Assembly (NCBI RefSeq): GCF_009177095.1
Contig: NZ_AP021861.1
Location: 3,764,501-3,828,500 of the forward strand
Direction: 5' to 3'
Length of the DNA stretch: 64,000 bases
Origin: Lacipirellula parvula
GTDB taxonomy: Bacteria > Planctomycetota > Planctomycetia > Pirellulales > Lacipirellulaceae
The notes beneath the pieces are model-generated. The model searched no databases, had not been told where the DNA came from, and saw nothing but the letters and a program-made list of their open reading frames with translations. The position numbers and the translations under genes were made by a program. Below, one piece after another: positions 16,864-26,200 of this stretch. Each line of letters starts with the position of its first letter. The stretch's first letter is position 1.

Positions 16864-16972
16864 CGATGAATTTTGTGGCTCCCTCCCCCTTGAGGGGAGG
16901 GCTGGGGAGGGGGTGGAGCCCTGGTACCCGCTGCCGTCACCCCTCCCTAACCCTCCCCCTCAAGGGGAGGGG
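16864..16972. repeat. GGGGAGGG-type dispersed repeat, copy 2
   Basis: Starts GATGAATTTTGTGGCTCCCT and matches 4976-5063 closely, then ends with CCTCCCCCTCAAGGGGAGGG. It abuts the 3' end of the DUF1559 gene. Confidence 0.8.
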
Positions 16973-16988
16973 ACCTCAGGGTTTTGTT

Positions 16989-17972
16989 TTAGAACGCCGC
17001 CGGCAGGATCTCGTCCCCTGCCCGCGTCAGCAGCGCAATCCCCACGCCCATCTCCACCTCTTGGCCAATCATCGTCACGTGCCCATCGGCGAAGCAAAAA
17101 GGCGCCCCGCCGACGTGGAAGCTGTAGATCTCGGTGAGGTTAGTGTAATTGATGAACTGCGCGTTGTTGTTCACGGTGAAGCCGTTGTCGGGATCAGCCC
17201 AACCGACGCCTTCGGCGACCGACGTCAGATTCCCTTTCGAGTCGCCACGTTGCCCCTTGGTGTAGAGGTCGGGCTTGCCGGCTCCTTCAGAGATTAGCAG
17301 CGTATTCGAAGTCCCGTCGGTGATCTCCTTCAAACGGCAGGGAGGACGCGTGAGGACTTTGGTCAGCACGCCGATCACGCGATCGCTGTTGTCATCCATG
17401 CCGTCGAGGTCGCCAGGGTAAGGCCCGAGCGAGGGCTGGGCAGAGTTCCACGCAGTCGCTCGAACTCCGTTGGTGCAACCGTAGTCGCCCGCCGCCGGCT
17501 TGAGAACAGAGGTAAAGTTGGCGTCAAATCGATCGCCTTCAGGCACGCTGGGGCAACGGAAGAAGGAGATTGGTGCGCTCACGGCCGCGCGATTATCGGC
17601 GTGAAACCAAGCCTTCTTCAGATCGTATTGCTGGGCAATACCCGCCTGCTCGGCATAGGGCAGGGCGACCGCTTGCCACGAGTGGTCGTTGCTCTTCGTG
17701 GACGTGCGGTCGGCAACGTCGTGCTTGCTCGTATCGGCAGGATTGACGTTCCACCGTCCGCGCGGGAATGCGCCCCGGGCGCTCTCGTAGTTGAGCAGCG
17801 AAAGCCCCATCTGCTTCATGTTGTTGAGGCACTGCCCCCGCCTCGCAGCTTCTCGGGCCGCCTGTACCGCCGGCAGCAATAGCGCGACCAAAACGCCGAT
17901 GATGGCGATCACTACCAAAAGTTCGACGAGCGTGAATCCAGCCACGCCGCGAAGATAATTGCGAGTACGCAT
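16989..17972 (-). CDS. DUF1559 pseudopilin-like protein
   Basis: 327 residues. The N-terminus is a type IV pilin-like methylation/cleavage site and helix (GFTLVELLVVIAIIGVLVAL) followed by QAAREAARRGQCLNNMKQMG. The C-terminal part holds the family's H-x-G-G-x-x-F-x-x-A-DG signature as FHVGGAPFCFADGHVTMIGQ. Such proteins are present in many paralogues in Planctomycetes. They are thought to be processed by prepilin peptidase, but their role is not established. It is encoded upstream of, and convergent with, nothing functionally obvious. Confidence 0.95.
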   Translation of the reverse strand: MRTRNYLRGVAGFTLVELLVVIAIIGVLVALLLPAVQAAREAARRGQCLNNMKQMGLSLLNYESARGAFPRGRWNVNPADTSKHDVADRTSTKSNDHSWQAVALPYAEQAGIAQQYDLKKAWFHADNRAAVSAPISFFRCPSVPEGDRFDANFTSVLKPAAGDYGCTNGVRATAWNSAQPSLGPYPGDLDGMDDNSDRVIGVLTKVLTRPPCRLKEITDGTSNTLLISEGAGKPDLYTKGQRGDSKGNLTSVAEGVGWADPDNGFTVNNNAQFINYTNLTEIYSFHVGGAPFCFADGHVTMIGQEVEMGVGIALLTRAGDEILPAAF

Positions 17973-18020
17973 CGAGCGAGAATTTTCCTGTAAGTGTTCA
18001 GAGCGAGCCGTTTGGTGCGG

Positions 18021-19304
18021 CTATTGATGACGGCGGCGACGAATAAACCCAACAGCGGCCATCGCGGCCAAGCAGGCCGTGCTGCATTCCGGCACCGCAG
18101 CCACTGCGACAGTTCCCGCAGCGCCAAACGCGCCGCGCCACACGGCGAGGTCGGTCCCATCCACGACGCCGTCGCCGTTCAAATCACCGTCCGTAAGCGA
18201 AGGTTGGGCCTTGCCGAAGCCCCGCTGCCAAGCGAGAAAGTCGCTGCCGTCGACGACGCCGTCGAGGTTCGCATCGCCGGTCTTCAGCCAATTCCGCAAC
18301 GGCGAGAGGTCTTGCACGCCGCTGCCGCTGCTCCAGATGTTCGGCTCGCCGAACGAGCTCGACGAACCATCTTGGTAGTTGTTCAGCCACGCATCGAGGT
18401 ACTTCTGCTGCGTGGCGTTGGAGCCGACGGCGAAGCCTTCAAGCCGCACAATTTCCTGCGAGTTGACGCTCCAATTCGCGGCGACCGGTTGCCCCGTGAT
18501 CGGGCTGACTGCGGTGACGCCCGTGCCGGTTTCGCCGAGGGGCCCTTGAACGACATTGCCGGCGGCGTCTTTGATCGTCCACTGCCAGCTGTCGTTGTTC
18601 ACTGCGTAGAGGCCGGCTTCGTCGGAGCCGATCGGCAGCGGATTGTTCGGATCGCCGTCGACGACGCTGCCGCTGAAGTTGAAATACTTGAAGCTGTTGT
18701 CAGCGTTTCGTTCGCCGGCCCAGATGTTGATGTTCCAGTCGCCCGCCGCGCCGCCGCCGCCGTTAGCGAGCGGGTTCCAACCGACGTTGGTCGAGAAGTC
18801 TTTGAGCGTGTGAATGGCGGGGTTGTAAGCGTCGCCGCGCTGCTGCCCCAGGCCGGCGATGCCGCCCATGCGGTCGAGGCCGCCGTTGAGATCGCTCACT
18901 GGCTGGTACCACGCCTGCTTCCACTCGTTGATCGTCAGCATCGTGCCGACCGGCACGGCGGCCCAGAGCGGGTCGTTGGTGAACATGATCGTGCCCGAGC
19001 CGTATTGGTTTGGATCGGCGGGATCCTGCTTGTCGTAGGCCCACTCGAACTTCCAGCCGCGCAAATCGAGCGTGTTCTTGAACTTGCCGCCGCCGAGTTC
19101 ATCGCCCTGGACGGTGATGAACTCAAGCCAATTCTGGCCGTTGCCTTGCAGGCGGCCCAGCGTCGTATCGAACTTGTTCGACTCGAGAAACTTCGAGCCA
19201 GTGACTGCGTTCGCTTCGTTCAGCATGAACGAGTTACGGACGGCGGCCGAGGCCGTGGAAGAAACGCATAGAATTGCCGCACACCACAGAACGAATCGCC
19301 GCAT
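18021..19304 (-). CDS. Secreted dockerin-type protein with PEP-CTERM-like tail
   Basis: 427 residues from the ATG at 19304 (GGAG upstream), with signal peptide MRRFVLWCAAILCVSSTASA. The main domain (~25-340) has a lamin-tail/beta-sandwich look (SFMLNEANAV, WLEFITVQGDEL, LDLRGWKFEWAYD). A type I dockerin repeat pair follows: GDANLDGVVDGSDFLAWQRG and GDLNGDGVVDGTDLAVWRG. The end is VPECSTACLAAMAAVGFIRR then RRHQ, a PEP-CTERM layout in which the usual PEP is PEC. It is transcribed in the same direction as the DUF1559 gene 50 bp downstream. Confidence 0.82.
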   Translation of the reverse strand: MRRFVLWCAAILCVSSTASAAVRNSFMLNEANAVTGSKFLESNKFDTTLGRLQGNGQNWLEFITVQGDELGGGKFKNTLDLRGWKFEWAYDKQDPADPNQYGSGTIMFTNDPLWAAVPVGTMLTINEWKQAWYQPVSDLNGGLDRMGGIAGLGQQRGDAYNPAIHTLKDFSTNVGWNPLANGGGGAAGDWNINIWAGERNADNSFKYFNFSGSVVDGDPNNPLPIGSDEAGLYAVNNDSWQWTIKDAAGNVVQGPLGETGTGVTAVSPITGQPVAANWSVNSQEIVRLEGFAVGSNATQQKYLDAWLNNYQDGSSSSFGEPNIWSSGSGVQDLSPLRNWLKTGDANLDGVVDGSDFLAWQRGFGKAQPSLTDGDLNGDGVVDGTDLAVWRGAFGAAGTVAVAAVPECSTACLAAMAAVGFIRRRRHQ

Positions 19305-19437
19305 TACCGCTCCACGCTTACGAGTGACTGCTTCTAACTGGGAAGCAGTTCGCAGCAGCGTACGCGGGTTGCGTGAAGACGGGGTGAAGAAAAGATGCAG
19401 ATCGCCGACGTTGATTGGGAGCGCTCGGCGGACCTTG

Positions 19438-20844
19438 CTAGGCGACGAGGCGGCGGTAGAGTTCGAGCGTACGGCGAGCCATCGTTTCCGCTTGGTAACG
19501 ATCGACGATCGCCTGCCGACCGCGCTCGCCAAAGCCGGCGGCCGCTTGCGAGTCGGCGAGCATAGCCGCCAGCTTCGCCGCCAGATCGTCAGGGCTCAGC
19601 GGTTCATGCAAGACGCCGCCGCCGGTATCGGCGAGCAATTCTGGGAACGCCCCGTGAGCCGGCAGCACAACGGGGACGGCGTTGGCCAGCGCTTCAAGAA
19701 TCGACAGCCCTTTGCTCTCGCGGTAGACGGTCGGCACGGCCATCACGTGGAGTGACTGGAGGAATTTGATTTTCTCTGTGCGGTCGAGCTCACCATGGTA
19801 GGTGAAACGGCCGGCGAGGGGTCCGCGCGCGACGCGCTGCTCAATCTCGGCGAGGTACGCGCGATCGCCGCCGCCGAGATAGCCGGCAGCGTGGATTTCG
19901 AATGGGGGCGTTGGTCCCTCTCCCCCGAGGGGAGAGGTCAGGTGAGGGGTTTGCTGTTGCTGCGACGGGTTCGGGCTTGTGGAAGATGGATGCGTCGGGA
20001 ATCCCTCCCCTGGCCCCTCCCTGCGAGGGAGGGGGATTTTGGCCAGCCGCTCCGCCGCGTCGATAAGGAGGTGCAGCCCCTTGTCGTAGCAAATGCGGGC
20101 GAAGTAACCGATCCGCCGCGGGGCGCCATTGGCGCTCGGCTGGCGCTGGCCATGGCCTGCGAGGTCGAGGCCGTGCGGGATGACCTCGATCCGCTCGCGC
20201 GGCACGCTCATATAATCCGCCATGAAATCGGCGAAGTAATTGTTGAGCGCGACGAAGGCGTCGACGTCAGCGGCCCGCTCGCGGATCAGCTGTCGGGCTT
20301 GCTCGTAGTGGGGCGGCGTCAGCTTTTCGAGAAAGATGTCTTCGCCCGAGAGCGAGCAGACGATCGGCGGCCCGCCGCGCTGGCGGATGAGCCGCGCGAG
20401 GCCGAGCATCATCGAATTCGAAAGGTGCACGACGTCGGGCTTCGCTTCGTCGACGAGCCAATCGACAAGCTTTTCAAGTTCCTTCCGCTGGTTGCCGAGC
20501 TCGCCCCGCAACATCGAGACGGTCATATCGCCAAGCTTCGACGCATCAACGCTCGCGGCGTTCTTGGTCGCTAGATTGAGCAGCTTCGGGTTGTCGAGCC
20601 AACCGTCGAGCCACCGCGGCGTGCGGCGGAAGATTGGGAACTTCTGCTGCAAGTAGGCGTTGATGCCGCCAAAGAAGACGCGCGGTTCGCTGACGTCGAC
20701 TTCGTCGGTCCGAATCGGCGTGTAGATCGGCGCGAGGATCACGTCCTCGCCCAGCTTCAACAGCGCAGCAGCCAGCGTGTTGTCGTGGAGACAACTCCCG
20801 CAGTACATGCCGGCGGCGCCGGCGGCGAGGTAGGCGATGCGCAT
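19438..20844 (-). CDS. GT4-family glycosyltransferase with in-frame repeat insertion
   Basis: 468 residues. The N-terminal Rossmann lobe begins MRIAYLAAGAAGMYCGSCLH, and the C-terminal lobe has the nucleotide-sugar signature around ESKGLSILEALANAVPVVLP (E-x7-E). It transfers sugar from an NDP- or GDP-sugar; acceptor unknown. Residues ~268-309 (IPLPRREGPGEGFPTH through TSPLGGEGPTPPF) are low-complexity and coincide with a CCCTCCC/GGGAGGG palindromic repeat in the DNA (19914-20040), placed in the loop between a helix (LHLLIDAAERLAKI) and the next strand (FEIHAAGYLG) of the C-terminal lobe. The frame and all other family motifs are kept. Confidence 0.88.
   Translation of the reverse strand: MRIAYLAAGAAGMYCGSCLHDNTLAAALLKLGEDVILAPIYTPIRTDEVDVSEPRVFFGGINAYLQQKFPIFRRTPRWLDGWLDNPKLLNLATKNAASVDASKLGDMTVSMLRGELGNQRKELEKLVDWLVDEAKPDVVHLSNSMMLGLARLIRQRGGPPIVCSLSGEDIFLEKLTPPHYEQARQLIRERAADVDAFVALNNYFADFMADYMSVPRERIEVIPHGLDLAGHGQRQPSANGAPRRIGYFARICYDKGLHLLIDAAERLAKIPLPRREGPGEGFPTHPSSTSPNPSQQQQTPHLTSPLGGEGPTPPFEIHAAGYLGGGDRAYLAEIEQRVARGPLAGRFTYHGELDRTEKIKFLQSLHVMAVPTVYRESKGLSILEALANAVPVVLPAHGAFPELLADTGGGVLHEPLSPDDLAAKLAAMLADSQAAAGFGERGRQAIVDRYQAETMARRTLELYRRLVA
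19914..20040. repeat. Dispersed palindromic repeat read in frame inside a glycosyltransferase gene
   Basis: Ends are CTCTCCCCCGAGGGGAGAGG and CCCTCCCTGCGAGGGAGGGG, two GC hairpins bracketing a T/G-rich middle. It adds about 42 residues to the protein without frameshift. Confidence 0.75.
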
Positions 20845-20879
20845 GCGGGACGTCAGTAGAAGTTCGAAGAATGAATACT

Positions 20880-21010
20880 TTCAACACAGAGAGCACAGAG
20901 GACACGGAGAAATGCGAAGACTTCCGGTCGATACGCCGCTGCTTACTTCACTCGCGTTCGATAACTGATGCTCGTAATTCCTCTGTGCTCTCTGTGTCCT
21001 CTGTGTTGAA
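20880..21010. repeat. CACAGAGGA/TCCTCTGTG inverted repeat
   Basis: Left arm TTCAACACAGAGAGCACAGA (continuing GGACAC) and right arm CCTCTGTGCTCTCTGTGTCC (continuing TCTGTGTTGAA) are inverted arrays of a 9-bp unit. The element fills the gap between the glycosyltransferase start and the halogenase-like gene's stop. Confidence 0.8.
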
Positions 21011-21018
21011 AATTCTTC

Positions 21019-22353
21019 CTAAGCCAGCGCCGGCACGTCGGCGTCTTCTGGTTCGGCGTTCGGATCTTCCGGCGGCAGCTCGTCCTTCATCCGTTCCATG
21101 AACGGGTCGAGATCCTTAAAAATCCCGCCGACGCGATCGTTGAACACCCGGCCAACCAGCAGGTCGGTCAGCTCGCCGCGGTGGTGCGGGAATTCCTTCA
21201 CGAACTTGCCGACGCGGAAGCCGCCCGAGTAGAACGCGTGAACCAGCTTGCGAACCCAGTTGGTCTTCTCGCTGAACCCGGGAACCCACTTACCAAGCCG
21301 TTCGGCCGACGGATCGTTCGCTTGGAGGGCGTCGACAATGCACTCCGACGCCAGCTCGCCCGACTTGAGCGCAAAGAAGACGCCCGACGAATAGACAGGA
21401 TCGATGAAGCCCCACGCATCGCCGACGAGGGTCCAGCCGTCGCCGGCCGAGCGGTCGGTGAGGTACGAGAATTCCTTAGCGACGACGAGTTCGTCGACCT
21501 GCGTCGAGCCTTCCATCCGCCACTGGAGGGCAGGGCACTTGGCGACCTCTTGGAAGAAGACTTCCGACGGCGTGCCGCGGCCCTTAAGCATGTACTCGTT
21601 GTCGCCCACGACGCCGATGCTCACCACATCGTCGGCCTGAGGTATGTACCAGAACCAACTCTTTCGCTGGCTGGTGTGGAGCACAATCGTGTAGACGCCG
21701 CCATGCTCGGTGTCGCGCTTGGCGCCTTTGAAGTGGCCCCAAATCGCCGCCTTCTTGAGGTCGGGATTCACACGGCGGAGGCCGAGCTTGCTCGACAGAA
21801 TCGCCGATTGACCAGTGGCGTCGACGACGACCTTCGCGCGAATCTCACGCGTTTCTGTTTTGCCGTCGGCGCCGGTGAACTGCAACTTGGCGCCAACCGC
21901 TCGTTCGCCTCCCATTAGCACGTCGAGCACGCGCACGCCCTGTGCAGCGTCGGCGCCGTTCTCGGCGGCCGTGTCGAACAGCATCTGATCGAACTCAGGC
22001 CGCGGGATGTGCCACGTTTCGCTCCACTCGTTTGGATCGTTCCAACGGAACAGGAACGGCGCCGACTCGCGGCCGGCGTGGTTCACGAACTGGACGCCGA
22101 CTTTCTTCGCGTAGCCGCTTTGCTTCAGCTTGTCGAGAATGCCGAGCTTCTCGAATACGAAGTAAATGTCGGGCATGAGCGACTCGCCGACGTGGCGACG
22201 CGGGAAGCGTTCGCGCTCGACGAGCAACACCTTGAACCCCGCCTTCGCGACAAGCGTGGCGGTGGTCGAACCCGACGGCCCCGCGCCCATCACAATGCAG
22301 TCGTACGAGTCATGCAGTTCCGCGGGCGACTTTTCGAGAGTGCTCGTGCTCAT
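21019..22353 (-). CDS. Flavin-dependent halogenase-like FAD oxidoreductase
   Basis: 444 residues. The FAD-binding GxGxxG is at the start (DCIVMGAGPSGSTTATLVAK), with VGESLMPD and a second FAD motif LVGDAWGFIDPVYSSGVFFA. Residues 233-238 read WFWYIP, matching the WxWxIP motif of flavin-dependent halogenases. GYAKKVGVQFVN places Lys where the catalytic Lys of these enzymes sits. Geranylgeranyl-reductase-like oxidoreductases share the fold, so the substrate is uncertain. The ATG overlaps the stop of the chorismate-lyase-like gene (ATGA), implying coupled translation and possibly a hydroxybenzoate-type substrate. Confidence 0.75.
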   Translation of the reverse strand: MSTSTLEKSPAELHDSYDCIVMGAGPSGSTTATLVAKAGFKVLLVERERFPRRHVGESLMPDIYFVFEKLGILDKLKQSGYAKKVGVQFVNHAGRESAPFLFRWNDPNEWSETWHIPRPEFDQMLFDTAAENGADAAQGVRVLDVLMGGERAVGAKLQFTGADGKTETREIRAKVVVDATGQSAILSSKLGLRRVNPDLKKAAIWGHFKGAKRDTEHGGVYTIVLHTSQRKSWFWYIPQADDVVSIGVVGDNEYMLKGRGTPSEVFFQEVAKCPALQWRMEGSTQVDELVVAKEFSYLTDRSAGDGWTLVGDAWGFIDPVYSSGVFFALKSGELASECIVDALQANDPSAERLGKWVPGFSEKTNWVRKLVHAFYSGGFRVGKFVKEFPHHRGELTDLLVGRVFNDRVGGIFKDLDPFMERMKDELPPEDPNAEPEDADVPALA

Positions 22354-22976
22354 GCTTTCACGATCTCCAGGAGTTCAACGGCAGGCCGCCCCTCGACGAC
22401 GATGCGGGCCGTGCGGCCGTACAGTCGTTCGGCGTCGAGAGACTTCTGAGTTGGCAGTTTCGCAAGGTTGAAGACGCTGATCGACGAATCGTCGCTCGTC
22501 GACGCCGCCGTTCCAGCAGGTTGGTTGACGGCGGGAGCGATCTGATAGATCAACCGCCGCTGCAATTCGCGCCCAGGCTTAATTCGCCATAGGCGATGTA
22601 ATTCTACATGCCGCAACACGTTGTGGCGAATGAGCACCCGCCCCAGCGGCGTACCGCGCGACTCGATCTCCTCACGCACAATCTGCGGCAACCCGCTCAG
22701 ATCGATTCGCATGACGCCGAACTGGACAATCTTGCGGCTCTGCCGGCAGATGAGCAGGCTGGTGCGGCTGTAGTAATCGCCTTCCCGGTGTTCGTCGAGC
22801 ACGGCGACGTCGACCATGGAATTGTGAAACGCCTCGACCGTGACCGTCATGTGGGCGTCGTGGGCGAGCAGCGTCTGGTAGTCAGCCGGCATATCGTCGA
22901 CAGCGACGAGCCGAAACTCGCCGAGTTCGGCGAGCGTGGGGAAAAAGGGGGCGGTGATCGTCTCGAGTTGGGGCAC
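22350..22976 (-). CDS. Chorismate-lyase-like protein (UbiC / DUF98-related)
   Basis: About 208 residues from a GTG at 22976. The frame stays open to 23306, but that part overlaps a repeat and the 3' end of the M56 gene. Features that recall chorismate pyruvate-lyases are SRTSLLICRQSRKIVQFGVM, a strand followed by LPQIVREEIESRGTPLGRVL, then IRHNVLRHVELHRLWRIKPG, ending ERLYGRTARIVVEGRPAVEL. Those enzymes release 4- or 3-hydroxybenzoate from chorismate. The match is by pattern, not by a unique signature, so confidence is moderate. It overlaps the halogenase-like gene by four bases. Confidence 0.6.
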   Translation of the reverse strand: MPQLETITAPFFPTLAELGEFRLVAVDDMPADYQTLLAHDAHMTVTVEAFHNSMVDVAVLDEHREGDYYSRTSLLICRQSRKIVQFGVMRIDLSGLPQIVREEIESRGTPLGRVLIRHNVLRHVELHRLWRIKPGRELQRRLIYQIAPAVNQPAGTAASTSDDSSISVFNLAKLPTQKSLDAERLYGRTARIVVEGRPAVELLEIVKA

Positions 22977-23140
22977 GAGAGGATGGGCGAGGGTGGGAAG
23001 TGGGCGGAAGGGCGATGAGTCGGAGCGTTGCGGCAGACGCTGAATGAAACCCCGGAGACGGGTCAAAGGGGCGGTGCTGGCGGCGAACCGTTGATTGTCC
23101 CGCGGGAGAGGGGGTTCGGCAAGGCAGGGGCCGGTTGCCG

Positions 23141-23248
23141 TAGGTTGGGCTTTTAGCCCGACAGCGCCGTCTGGATGATCAGCAAACGATAGCCGGGGCT
23201 TGCTGGATGCGCCCCTTGGCACGCTGTCGGGCTGAAAGCCCAACCTAC
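23141..23248. repeat. TAGGTTGGGCTTTNAGCCCG inverted repeat pair
   Basis: Left arm TAGGTTGGGCTTTTAGCCCG (then ACAGCG) and right arm CGCTGTCGGGCTGAAAGCCC (then AACCTA) are inverted. The right arm, read on the minus strand, supplies the TAG stop of the M56 gene. Confidence 0.85.
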
Positions 23249-26200
23249 TTGACGGCGTCGCCGAGCGTGCTGCTTTTAAATTCCAGTGGCAAAGGCTTGG
23301 GCTCAAGCCCTCCCATCGGGTAACTCCACGGTTTGGTGCGATCGATGAGGCTCACCGCCTGAATGTCCGCTGACTGAATAGCAGCGTGACCGACGCTGGA
23401 CTGTAGCGTTGGCGAAACGGGCGGCGGTTCGACGGGCTTGGTGGCGAGGGGTACTGAACGCAGTGATTTTACGGCGCCTTGGTTGGCCGGCTCTTGCATT
23501 GGTCTCCGCTCCTCCGGACCATTCTGCTCGCCGCGAAACGGTTTGCCTGCTCGATACAGTTCCAAGCGTCGTTCATACGATTGACGCACCCCTTTGTTCT
23601 CAGAGCTTGGGATTGATTCAATCGCCTCCTCTTGTACGGCAATGGCCTTAGCGAAATCTCCTGATTCAGCATGAGCCGCGGCTACGAAACCAAGATACCG
23701 AGCCATGGTCGCTGCATCCGCGTGATTGGCTTTCGCCATAGCAACGAGTTCTTCCGCATACTTGAGGGCCCGCTTTCCGTCCCGGGTCGCTTCCACCGGC
23801 GATATCGCGAGAAGATCCGCCAAGATGTATCTGGCTTGAGAATCATCGGGAAAGCGTTTGAGCATTTCTTCTGCGTCGGCGATCGCCTCGGCGTAGTGGC
23901 CGGAAGTTCGGTACGCGTAGCATCGCCCGGAAATCGGTTCGTAGTCGTTCGGACGCGCAGCCACCATGGCGTCAAAGGCGGCGATGGCTTCGTCCGACTT
24001 TCCCGCCCTCAGGAGCTCGTAGGCCTTGGATTGCTCTGCACGAAATTGCTGGAGCTGCGGCATGGAGCGGACGGCCAGCTTTGTCGAGACGCTCTCTCCG
24101 AAGTGGAGGTCGATCGCTGCCGCCGAGCGATCGAAATCATCGCCGGAACGGTAGATGACTTGATACGAGATTCCCGGTTTGTCGACGACTTCGACCCCAA
24201 TGCGGAACCTGCCCGGCAAAGAACTGAACGTGAACGTTCCATCCTTTGAAATCGGCACGCGCTGATGCGGATTTTGCTGCTGGCGGTAATCGCTGCCACG
24301 CAAGGCCATCGGGACGGCGACGGCGTTGCCATCGAGTTGCAACGGCTCGCCCGTCTCGGCGTCGACGAGTTGCACCGTCACTGTCGCCGGCCGACCGACG
24401 ATCATGTCGGGCGCCTGCGTCGGCTCATTGCCGGCCGTCGTCACGACGCCGCTCGCTCCTTGCGACGCGTGCTTGAACGGCCGGCCAGGCGTGCTCTCTG
24501 AATCGACCCAGAGGTTGTAAGTTCCCGCAGGCAAGTTATCCAATCGATAGTTTCCCTGAGCATCGGTGCGAACCGACGCGCTGTGCGAGTAGGGAACCCG
24601 ATAGGCCAGGACGTTGCCTTCCTTCTCAATTTGAGGCGGACCGGTCGGATCGCCCAGCGCTTGCACGGTCACGCCCGCGACAGGCGCTCCTGATTGGTGA
24701 TCGATCACGCGACCGACGATGGAAGTCGCGGCAAGCATTTGAACGTCGGCGTTACCGGGAACGTCGCCCCCTTCGATGCGTGTGACGGCGAATTTGGGAT
24801 GCGTGACGACAAGATCGGAGACATTCTTTGTCGTTGGATCTTCGGCTGCGGCTGGGCTTGGCTGAGGAGCAGGCGAGTGTGCGGTTGCAGCCAAACTCAT
24901 GAATTGGTTCGCTTCATTCGCCGCTGCGCGTTTGAATGGGCCGCGATCGTCGAACTCGAATCGGCCAGCGGCGTCGGTGGCGACGGCGTTCACTCCTGCA
25001 ATGCTGCGGCTACCGGCAAACGCCCCGGCGGAGACGACGGCGTCGGCGACAGGTTTTCCTGCTGGATCGGTGACGCGGCCGCTTAGCTTCACGGCCGGCC
25101 GTAGCATGATCGTCCGCTTGCTTCCGCCGAGCGCTAGTTCTCCTGCCGACTGGTAGAGAAGGGCGGTCGCCAGCCCGGGATATTTCAACGCGATGAGGTA
25201 AGTCCCCTGCGAACCGCCGATGAACTCGCCGGCGGCTTTGAGCGCTGCGAAGCGGGCGATTTGATCGGCCGGTACGACGTCGGCGAAGAGGGCGTTGCCG
25301 GCGGCATCGGTCACGAGCGTTTTGATCGGCTTCGCTTCGCCACGGGAAGACGCCGCGCTGTAGAGCGTCGCTTCGACGCCGGCGAGGGGTTGGTTGCTCT
25401 CGTCGACGATGTGGAGCTGGAGGGCGTTTGGTTGGTGCTTGGAAGGTTCAAGCGGCGTGAGCGCCCATTCGCCCATGCCGACAGTTTGGTGCGTTGTTTT
25501 CGACGGGGCGGTGTACGCCGCCGAAGGAGTTTTTTCCGCCGGACTCCCAGCGTCGTCGATGGATGGAGTCGCAGACTGCGGCTTAAGCGGCACGGCGCCT
25601 GGCTGCTCGCCGTCTGCGGGCGTCGTCGATGGCTGAAAATGGCTCGTTTCGGGCGGAGGCGAAGCTTGAGTTTCGACGACAGCGCCGTCGGTGGCTGCGG
25701 GCGCCACGGCGGCGACGACGCCGGATGCCATTTGTAGAGGAAACTCGATTAGCGGAACGGCGAGTTCCAATGTTTCGCCTTCGCGGACTTCAAATTCCGC
25801 CACCGTCGACTTTCCATCGAGCGACCGCGACTCGAGATTGGGATCGAGGCCTTCGCCCGGGATCGACACGAACAGCCCGTATCGGCCCGGAGCGAGCTGC
25901 GCTTCGCCGACGCCGTCGACAGTGAAGTCGGAGATCTGCGAGTCCATGCGCGGAGCACCGATAGCGCCGGACGTCAGTCGTTGGGGCAAAATGTATCCCT
26001 TACGGCCCGCCTCGAATTTGAACGGCTGCTTGTTCGCGGCGTCGAGGAGTTTCACGCGAACGATGGCGCCAGGCGTCAACACCACGTCGGGGGCGGCCGC
26101 CGTTTGACCAGCGCCCACGGCGACTCCTGTAACGCCAGCGGTCGTGAGGTCTGGCGCCGTCGCGGTCACCGCATACTCGCTGGCGGGAAGCGACGTGAAG

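Noticed and set aside
22977-23306. N-terminal extension of the chorismate-lyase-like protein to 23306
   Set aside because: It would overlap the 3' end of the M56 gene and translate a dispersed repeat. No similarity to the family is apparent there.
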